Part shown: positions 1 through 4,556 of the stretch, in pieces | How positions within the stretch are numbered: position 1 is the first letter of the stretch | How the letters are laid out: each line of letters begins with the position of its first letter | Assembly (NCBI GenBank): GCA_030744095.1 | Contig: JASLRF010000284.1 | Span: 1-8,289, forward strand | DNA length: 8,289 bases | DNA from: Pirellulaceae bacterium | Lineage (GTDB): Bacteria; Planctomycetota; Planctomycetia; Pirellulales; Pirellulaceae | Direction: 5' to 3' | Made by a program: the position numbers and the translations under genes | The notes under the pieces: generated by a model | Told to the model about the DNA's origin: nothing | Seen by the model: only the letters and a program-made list of their open reading frames with translations | Databases searched by the model: none

Positions 1-100
1 TTTTTAAATTGTTTACGGTGGGGGTGGTTTTTTTTTGGGGTGGCTCCCCCCCCCAAACCCCGCCGGGGTGGTGGGGGGGTGCCCCCCCCCACTACGGCGA
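1..100. other. Low-complexity homopolymer-rich end
   Basis: The first hundred bases are dominated by single-base runs: nine T at 28-36, nine C at 46-54, seven G at 73-79 and nine C at 82-90. The sequence becomes ordinary after about position 92. Nothing coding is visible. The abrupt change in composition at the very edge of the window looks like a low-quality contig end rather than biology. A true G/C-run structure cannot be excluded from the sequence alone. Confidence 0.7.
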
Positions 101-179
101 CCGGAGTCTAATCGACAACCCTAGATCTTAGCGGTGGTAAAACATTAGCAGTGAATTATCAGGCGTCGAGAGTTTCAAC

Positions 180-1055
180 TTGGATGGTTCATTGAGACGA
201 CAACGCACAATCGGCAAGACCGCCTCCGTCACAGGCTTTGGCCCGTGGAGCGGGAACGACGTTCGCGTCGAGTTTCGCCCGGCGCCGCCAGGGACGGGAC
301 TGGTCTTTGTGCGTTGTGATCTGGAGTCGCAGACGGCGATTCCCGTCACAATCGTTCATCGGATCGAGACGCCGCTTCGAACTACGCTGGCGGTTGGAGA
401 CGTCTCGGTCGAGATGGTCGAACACATCATCGCGGCTTGTGCGGGTTTACGGGTCGACAACTGTGAAATATGGGTCGATCAGGCTGAAATGCCCGGCATG
501 GATGGTTCCTCCCTCCCTTTTGCCGAAGCGCTAGATGATGCAGGCATCTTAACTCAATCCGAGCTTCGGCCACAGTTGGTGGTGACCGAGCCGCTACGAG
601 TTGGCACAGCCACGCAGTGGGTCGAAGCGAGGCCGGCGGACCATGCTGGCCTTTCCTGCGAGTATCATCTGGACTATGGTACCGGGCCGATTGGGTGCCA
701 GACATACAGTGTGCAAGTGTCACCTGACGCTTTCAGAAAAGAACTTGCGGCAGCGCGGACCTTTCTGTTGCAGCACGAGGCCGAGCGGCTGAGGTCGAGC
801 GGCCTCGGTGCCCGCGTTACCTATCAAGATGTGTTGGTGTTTGACGAGGATTCGTTGATCGATAACGAATTGCGATTTCACGACGAATGCGTACGCCACA
901 AGACGCTCGACTTGATTGGAGATCTGGCGTTAGCGGGGTGTGACTTGGTGGGGCATGTGGTCGCCCATCGCAGCGGGCATCGGTCGAATGCCGAAATGGT
1001 CAGCGCCTTGTTGGAGAAAGAGCAGCGAATCCAAGAATACCAAAAAACTGGGTGA
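180..1055 (+). CDS. lpxC: LpxC, UDP-3-O-acyl-N-acetylglucosamine deacetylase
   Basis: This is the zinc-dependent deacetylase of the committed step of lipid A synthesis. It removes the N-acetyl group from UDP-3-O-acyl-GlcNAc in the cytoplasm. Numbered from the TTG at 180 (291 aa; the E. coli enzyme has 305), the visible signature residues are the VEH motif with E81 and zinc ligand H82, MDGS at 107-110, RTF at 193-195, the RHKTLDLIGD block with H240, K241 and D244, and SGH with H267. All the catalytic and zinc positions known from E. coli (E78, H79, H238, K239, D242, H265) are therefore present. There is no ATG near the N-terminus. The frame is open only from 141, and TTG codons at 180 and 192 are the candidates. 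Starting at 192 gives an N-terminus (xRRQRT) that aligns directly with MIKQRT of E. coli, so the true start may be 192. There is no fused FabZ domain. lpxA follows 76 bases downstream, so the two are probably cotranscribed. Confidence 0.95.
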   Translation: MDGSLRRQRTIGKTASVTGFGPWSGNDVRVEFRPAPPGTGLVFVRCDLESQTAIPVTIVHRIETPLRTTLAVGDVSVEMVEHIIAACAGLRVDNCEIWVDQAEMPGMDGSSLPFAEALDDAGILTQSELRPQLVVTEPLRVGTATQWVEARPADHAGLSCEYHLDYGTGPIGCQTYSVQVSPDAFRKELAAARTFLLQHEAERLRSSGLGARVTYQDVLVFDEDSLIDNELRFHDECVRHKTLDLIGDLALAGCDLVGHVVAHRSGHRSNAEMVSALLEKEQRIQEYQKTG

Positions 1056-1056
1056 G

Positions 1057-1106
1057 CTGCGTCAAGGATGACGCAGTCGATGTCCCTTTGCGTGGCTGCG
1101 CAGGGG
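1057..1106 (+). other. Two tandem hairpins between lpxC and lpxA
   Basis: One base after the lpxC stop codon there is a perfect 8-bp stem (CTGCGTCA at 1057-1064 with TGACGCAG at 1069-1076) closed by the four-base loop AGGA. A second stem follows (CCTTTGCG at 1085-1092 with CGCAGGGG at 1099-1106, two G-U pairs, loop 1093-1098). Neither is followed by a run of T, so a classical intrinsic terminator is unlikely. Effects on transcript stability or on the relative expression of lpxC and lpxA are the more likely roles, by inference. The lpxA ribosome-binding region starts just after the second stem. Confidence 0.5.
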
Positions 1107-1131
1107 TTCCTCGTTGAGATGGATCTCGAAT

Positions 1132-1938
1132 ATGACAACTCAAGTGGCTGAAACTGCAGTGATCGACCCTCGGGCTGAAATCGATGTGGATGTCGAGATT
1201 GGTCCATTCTGCATCATTGGGCCCGACGTCCGAATCGGACGCGGAACACGTCTCGAGAATCATGTCACGATAATGGGTCATGTGGCGTTGGGAGTGCACA
1301 ATCACGTCTATCCTGGTGCCGTGATCGGCGGCGCGCCGCAGGATCTAGCGTATCAAGGTGAAAGCACCGAAGTGCAGATTGGCGACTACAACGTCATTCG
1401 CGAAGCCGTCACGATCAATCGAGCGACCATCAAAGAGGACGGTGTGACGGTGGTCGGTGATCACTGTTACTTGATGGCGACAAGCCATGTTGCTCACGAT
1501 TGTCGTTTGGGAGATCGCGTGGTCTTGGCCAACGGCGTATTGTTAGGTGGACACGTACATGTCAACGACGATGCAACTCTGTCCGGTGGAGTCGGCATTC
1601 ACCACTTTGGGACTGTCGGCAGCTTCAGTTTTGTAGGTGGCCACAGTCGGGTCTTGCATGACGTGCCGCCATTCATGTTGGTCGAAGGTTCTCCGGCACG
1701 TCCGCGGTGCGTGAACGTCGTGGCATTGAAACGAAGCGATTTTCCCAACGACGTCATTAAGGCGCTATCCGAAACGCATCGCTTGCTGTATCGATCAAAA
1801 GTGGGACTCGACCACGCTCGGGAGATTCTTCGCAGCAACGGGATGTTGATTCCCGCGGTGAATCACCTCTTGAGTTTTGTTCAAAATCAACATGAAGGCC
1901 GCCACGGGCGCAGCCGCGAACGGAGGAAAGCCGCGTGA
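1132..1938 (+). CDS. lpxA: LpxA, acyl-ACP:UDP-GlcNAc O-acyltransferase
   Basis: This enzyme transfers a 3-hydroxyacyl chain from acyl carrier protein to position 3 of UDP-GlcNAc, the first step of lipid A synthesis. The 268-aa product (E. coli has 262) has a left-handed beta-helix N-terminal part made of hexapeptide repeats such as IGPFCI and IGRGTR, roughly residues 10-185. A helical C-terminal domain follows. Visible family motifs are PQDLAY, IGDYNVIREAVT and SHVAHDC, which holds the catalytic histidine (H122 from this start, E. coli H125). The glycine matching E. coli G173, which sets acyl-chain length, is kept and would be compatible with a long acyl chain. The ATG at 1132 is chosen over the in-frame TTG at 1114 because a GGA lies 8 bases upstream and the N-terminus then matches the family. 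The C-terminus is strongly basic (RSRERRK). In the uridine-binding region the sequence is VNVVALKRSDF, so the second arginine of the E. coli RR pair is serine. The stop overlaps the next gene. Confidence 0.95.
   Translation: MTTQVAETAVIDPRAEIDVDVEIGPFCIIGPDVRIGRGTRLENHVTIMGHVALGVHNHVYPGAVIGGAPQDLAYQGESTEVQIGDYNVIREAVTINRATIKEDGVTVVGDHCYLMATSHVAHDCRLGDRVVLANGVLLGGHVHVNDDATLSGGVGIHHFGTVGSFSFVGGHSRVLHDVPPFMLVEGSPARPRCVNVVALKRSDFPNDVIKALSETHRLLYRSKVGLDHAREILRSNGMLIPAVNHLLSFVQNQHEGRHGRSRERRKAA
1922..1938 (+). promoter_or_regulatory. Shine-Dalgarno and GTGA stop-start overlap
   Basis: A strong ribosome-binding site, GGAGG at 1922-1926, lies inside the end of lpxA, 8 bases before the GTG at 1935. 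That GTG shares bases with the lpxA stop (GTGA, 1935-1938). The arrangement fixes the start of the downstream oxidoreductase and implies translational coupling to lpxA. Confidence 0.85.
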
Positions 1939-2981
1939 GTCGATTACGAGTTGCTGTTGTTGGCGCGGGCCATTTGGGCCGAATTCATACGCGTTTGCTA
2001 AGTTCCATCGAAGAAGTCGAACTCGTTGGTGTGGTCGACCCGGTCGAGCAAGTGCGAAACCGAGTTGCCGCCGAGTTCTCGACGCGCGGTTTTGCAAGCC
2101 ATCATGAGATTGTGGACAAAGTCGATGCCGCCGTTGTCGCGACGACAACCGATCATCACTGGGATGTCGGCGTGGACCTGCTGAATCGGGGTATTCATAC
2201 CCTGATCGAAAAGCCGATCGCACGAACGGTTCTTGAAGCAGACCAGTTGGTGGCTGCTGCCAGTCGCAGCAATGTAGTGCTGCAAATCGGCCATGTCGAA
2301 CGGTTCAATGCAGCCTGGCAGGCGGCGACACCGTTCATTCGCCGTCCGGTCTTTATCGAAGCGGTCCGCTCGGGCGGTTACACGTTTCGATCGACCGATA
2401 TCGGTGCCGTGCTGGATCTGATGATCCACGACTTGGATTTAGTACTCTCCATCGTGCGCAGTGAGGTTATCAAGGTCGATGCCGTCGGAACAACGATCTT
2501 CGGTCCTCACGAAGATATGGCGCACGCTCATCTGAAATTCGCTAACGGCTGCATAGCCAATCTGAATGCCTCTCGTACTAGTTTTCTGGCGCAGCGGAAA
2601 ATGCAAATTGTCTCCGAACGTGCGTATGTTGGAGTCGATTTTGCAGAACAAACAGCGAAGTTGATTCGGCCTAGTAAAGAAGTCATGCGTCGTGAAATCG
2701 ATGTCCGTCAACTGGATGTTGAACAGCGTCAGCGCATGCAACACAACCTGTTCACGGACTTGCTGCCGGTCCGCGAGTTGACCGTCGAACAGAACAACGC
2801 CATCTTTGACGAGCAATGTGACTTCCTGCATTGCATTCGCACGGGCGATACGCCTCAAGTGTCAGGTCTCCAGGCACGCGATCATCTGGTCGTCGCCGAA
2901 CAGATCCTCGACCAGATTCGCGAAGCGCCACAGACGAAACGCTTTCAGCAGATGAGCCAGCGCGCCAAGCACGCGGCATAG
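1935..2981 (+). CDS. Gfo/Idh/MocA-family oxidoreductase, lpxA-coupled (GnnA-like candidate)
   Basis: This 348-aa protein is a NAD(P)-dependent sugar dehydrogenase of the Gfo/Idh/MocA family. The N-terminal Rossmann fold opens with VVGAGHLG (residues 8-15, dinucleotide-binding glycines). The family EKP motif is at 92-94, with K94 the likely catalytic lysine. GHVERFN at 119-125 is typical of the MviM-like branch. The substrate-domain signature DLMIHD at 161-166 supplies D161 and catalytic H165. The start is the GTG at 1935, supported by GGAGG and the 4-base overlap with lpxA. That coupling suggests the substrate is a lipid A precursor. In Acidithiobacillus and Leptospira the family member GnnA oxidises the 3-OH of UDP-GlcNAc, and GnnB then aminates it, before acylation by LpxA. 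No GnnB-type aminotransferase lies in this window, so the specific role is inference. The family also includes inositol and other sugar dehydrogenases. Family assignment is firm and substrate is open. Confidence 0.9.
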   Translation: MSRLRVAVVGAGHLGRIHTRLLSSIEEVELVGVVDPVEQVRNRVAAEFSTRGFASHHEIVDKVDAAVVATTTDHHWDVGVDLLNRGIHTLIEKPIARTVLEADQLVAAASRSNVVLQIGHVERFNAAWQAATPFIRRPVFIEAVRSGGYTFRSTDIGAVLDLMIHDLDLVLSIVRSEVIKVDAVGTTIFGPHEDMAHAHLKFANGCIANLNASRTSFLAQRKMQIVSERAYVGVDFAEQTAKLIRPSKEVMRREIDVRQLDVEQRQRMQHNLFTDLLPVRELTVEQNNAIFDEQCDFLHCIRTGDTPQVSGLQARDHLVVAEQILDQIREAPQTKRFQQMSQRAKHAA

Positions 2982-3003
2982 TCAGCTTGTCGGTGCCGCT
3001 GAC
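2981..3003 (+). other. Hairpin at the end of the lpx cluster, possible weak terminator
   Basis: A perfect 6-bp inverted repeat (GTCAGC at 2981-2986, GCTGAC at 2998-3003) starts on the last base of the oxidoreductase stop codon. T-rich sequence follows only from about 3010, which is too far for a good intrinsic terminator. It may mark the end of the transcript, with low certainty. Confidence 0.3.
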
Positions 3004-3078
3004 ATCAATGGTTTTGCTTCTCGTCAATCGTTTCACTGTGGCGACACCGATTGGCCGGCTGCTCTCCGGCCTCGTTCA

Positions 3079-3151
3079 GAACCGCGAATGGACGCGAATG
3101 GGATGTATTGATCTGCATACATTGGCGTGCATTCGCGTCCATCTGCGGTTC
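3079..3151. repeat. Long imperfect palindrome with 22-bp arms
   Basis: The left arm at 3079-3100 and right arm at 3130-3151 are inverted copies matching at 20 of 22 positions. The 29-base centre contains a further perfect stem, ATGTAT at 3103-3108 with ATACAT at 3117-3122. Each arm is itself a roughly 10-bp tandem duplication built on the core GCGAATG. The core ACGCGAATG recurs once more at 3177-3185 outside the palindrome. The structure would fold into a long cruciform or RNA hairpin. It resembles the dispersed intergenic palindromes I recall from planctomycete and related genomes, but copy number cannot be judged here. It could also act as a bidirectional terminator. Confidence 0.8.
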
Positions 3152-3395
3152 CTCTGTCTCCGCGCGTCTGCATGACACGCGAATGCCCTCACGAAGTTCC
3201 CTATAGTATGCAAGGTAATGACAGCTTGGTTGATCTAAGGTTGACGAACGACTTGCTGAAATCCAAGTGACATTCTGCTGCCGCACGCTGGAAACCTGTT
3301 GCGCCGTGATTGGTTCACCCATCGCGCTGCGGTAGGATGATCTCCTTACGCCGGGGGTTTTCGACCTTGATCCGTTGCTACACGAAGGACATTCG
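3152..3395 (+). promoter_or_regulatory. Leader of the isomerase gene with candidate promoter
   Basis: No convincing coding frame is visible between the palindrome and the isomerase gene. A candidate sigma-70-like promoter has TTGGTT at 3310-3315 and TAGGAT at 3333-3338 with a 17-base spacer, which is ideal spacing but only moderate match to consensus. The ribosome-binding site AAGGA at 3385-3389 sits 6 bases before the ATG at 3396. The remainder shows no clear RNA gene or further repeat. Confidence 0.35.
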
Positions 3396-4208
3396 ATGGC
3401 CGATTTCAAGTATGCGTTAAACGCGAGCACGATTCGCCCGGCGTCCATCATGGACAAAATTAAAATCGCTGCGGAGGCAGGCTATAGCGGAATTGAATTG
3501 TGGCACGATGAAATTGACGATCACCTACATGCGGGCGGGGCATTGTCTGATCTACGCAAAGCGCTCGATGATCTGGGCCTCGCCGTGCCGACGACGATCT
3601 ACCTTAAAGGTTGGTTCGAAACGACGGGCGACGAATATCTGCTTGAGCTGGACGAATGCAAGCGGCGTATGGAGCAATCCGTCGTGCTGGGCGCACCCTA
3701 TATCATCGCCGGCCCGCCTGGGGGCGCCGCGGACTACGCGGTCGGCGCGGCGCATTATCACGAGTTGCTGGCGATCGGCCGTGAAATCGGTGTGATGCCA
3801 GCAATGGAGTTTCTCGGGTTTGTGGAACAGCTCAATACGATCGAAGATGCGCTCGACGTGATGACGCGTGCCGGTGATGAGAACGCGACGACGGTGGTCG
3901 ATCCATTTCACATTTTTCGTGGAGGTGGATCGGTCGAGTCGCTTGCGAAGCTGGCCGCCCGTCAGATCGCCGTGTCGCACTTCAATGATGTTCCAGCCAC
4001 TCCGGCAAGGGAGTTGCAACATGACAAGGACCGAGTCATGCCTGGCGACGGGGAATTCGATCTGAGCCGATATGTCGAATTGCTTCGGCGGATCGGTTAC
4101 AACCGCTTCTTGTCGCTTGAGCTGTTTCGCGAGGATCTGTGGGCGCAAGACCCACTTGAGGTGGCGCGGGTTGGCTTGGACAAGATGCGGAGTGTCGTCG
4201 AAGGTTGA
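3396..4208 (+). CDS. IolI-like sugar isomerase/epimerase (TIM barrel)
   Basis: This 270-aa protein belongs to the AP-endonuclease-2-like sugar isomerase/epimerase superfamily and resembles B. subtilis IolI (278 aa), the 2-keto-myo-inositol isomerase. The probable divalent-metal ligands of the barrel are E138 in MEFLG, D169 in VVDPFH, H195 in SHFND and E242 in LSLELF, matching IolI E142, D174, H200 and E246 as I recall them. The stretch DRVMPGDGEFDL at 212-223 and the following IGY...SLELF closely parallel IolI DRVWPGQGAIDL. Expected chemistry is metal-assisted isomerisation or epimerisation of a keto-sugar or inosose in the cytoplasm; the exact substrate is not determined. The ATG at 3396 has an AAGGA 6 bases upstream. 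An in-frame TTG at 3375 lacks such support. There is no signal peptide. The sodium symporter downstream may supply its substrate. Related enzymes such as hydroxypyruvate isomerase or IolE remain alternatives. Confidence 0.88.
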   Translation: MADFKYALNASTIRPASIMDKIKIAAEAGYSGIELWHDEIDDHLHAGGALSDLRKALDDLGLAVPTTIYLKGWFETTGDEYLLELDECKRRMEQSVVLGAPYIIAGPPGGAADYAVGAAHYHELLAIGREIGVMPAMEFLGFVEQLNTIEDALDVMTRAGDENATTVVDPFHIFRGGGSVESLAKLAARQIAVSHFNDVPATPARELQHDKDRVMPGDGEFDLSRYVELLRRIGYNRFLSLELFREDLWAQDPLEVARVGLDKMRSVVEG

Positions 4209-4223
4209 CACTTTGGATTCCAA

Positions 4224-4238
4224 CGAGGCAGAGCCTCG
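4224..4238. repeat. REP-like hairpin CGAGGC-AGA-GCCTCG
   Basis: A perfect 6-bp stem (4224-4229 with 4233-4238) with loop AGA lies 15 bases after the isomerase stop codon. The GGCAGAGCC core is the same as in dispersed REP-type hairpins I recall from planctomycete and cyanobacterial genomes. There is no T-run after it, so it is not a typical terminator, though it could protect the 3' end of the isomerase transcript. Confidence 0.55.
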
Positions 4239-4252
4239 AACCAATCTGAGCT

Positions 4253-4294
4253 ACCGCTCGGTCTTGTTAACCCGCTCCCCGACCAACCAGCGGT
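4253..4294. repeat. Imperfect inverted repeat, 6+4 bp stem
   Basis: ACCGCT at 4253-4258 pairs with AGCGGT at 4289-4294. Inside it GGTC at 4260-4263 pairs with GACC at 4281-4284. The stem has an asymmetric internal bulge and a 17-base loop, so it is weaker than its neighbours. It is listed because it extends the run of hairpins in this spacer. Confidence 0.35.
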
Positions 4295-4328
4295 CGGTGC
4301 CCATCGCTAACACTTGACTCAAATACAC

Positions 4329-4416
4329 TGTTGTGGCACGGTCTCCCGACCACGGTGGTGCATCACGACTCACCTTTCCTGCGAACGTGTGCCGGTCGGG
4401 AGACCGGCCCACAACA
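4329..4416. repeat. Inverted pair of palindromic units (BIME-like)
   Basis: Two 23-base arms, 4329-4351 and 4394-4416, are inverted copies matching at 21 of 23 positions across a 42-base centre. Each arm contains its own small palindrome. The right one forms a perfect 7-bp stem, GCCGGTC at 4391-4397 with GACCGGC at 4402-4408, closed by GGGA, which fits a GNRA tetraloop. The left one is GGTC-TCCC-GACC at 4340-4351. Two facing palindromic units are the architecture of bacterial interspersed mosaic elements built from REP sequences. Membership in a dispersed family is inferred, not shown. Confidence 0.75.
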
Positions 4417-4422
4417 TGTTGT
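4411..4422. repeat. Perfect 12-base palindrome ACAACATGTTGT
   Basis: The sequence is exactly self-complementary over twelve bases, overlaps the end of the right repeat arm and lies about 135 bases upstream of the symporter start. It could be an operator for a dimeric repressor, or merely part of the repeat element. ATCATGT directly after it repeats part of the motif. Confidence 0.4.
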
Positions 4423-4433
4423 ATCATGTAAAC

Positions 4434-4450
4434 GCCCCGCTTTGCGGAGC
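4434..4450 (+). other. Small GC-rich hairpin
   Basis: GCCCCGC at 4434-4440 pairs with GCGGAGC at 4444-4450 around a TTT loop, with one mismatch in seven pairs. The sequence after it is not T-rich. Its function is unknown. Confidence 0.3.
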
Positions 4451-4556
4451 AATTCGACTACACGTCACTACGGTTGGTTGCCATCTGGGATGACCGGCTT
4501 TAAGCTGTCCACCCGAACCTCACCAATGCCTCGTAGCCAAGTTGGGAGTTTGCAGG

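Larger units (their letters stand above)
4209..4556. other. 348-base non-coding spacer, hairpin-dense
   Basis: The spacer between the isomerase and symporter genes holds no credible gene; the open frames crossing it give protein-unlike sequence. It contains at least four separate inverted repeats and one perfect 12-base palindrome, described individually. A GGAG at 4544-4547 near its end serves as the ribosome-binding site of the symporter gene. I could not find a promoter with good -35/-10 spacing, although TTGACT occurs at 4314-4319. Confidence 0.7.

Noticed and set aside
112..143. Promoter for lpxC with TCGACA at 112-117 and TAAAAC at 138-143
   Set aside because: The spacer is 20 bases, too long for a sigma-70 promoter, and the preceding sequence is of doubtful quality.
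3079..3151. CRISPR array or tandem repeat array
   Set aside because: Only two inverted arms and one stray core copy occur, with no regular direct repeats and spacers.
2831..3175. Open frame of 114 codons running from the oxidoreductase gene into the spacer
   Set aside because: Much of it lies in another frame of the oxidoreductase gene and the rest translates the palindrome; composition is unlike a protein.
3552..4244. Long minus-strand open frame of 230 codons
   Set aside because: It lies almost wholly opposite the isomerase gene, whose metal-binding motifs are clear, and its product resembles no family. It is a codon-bias shadow.
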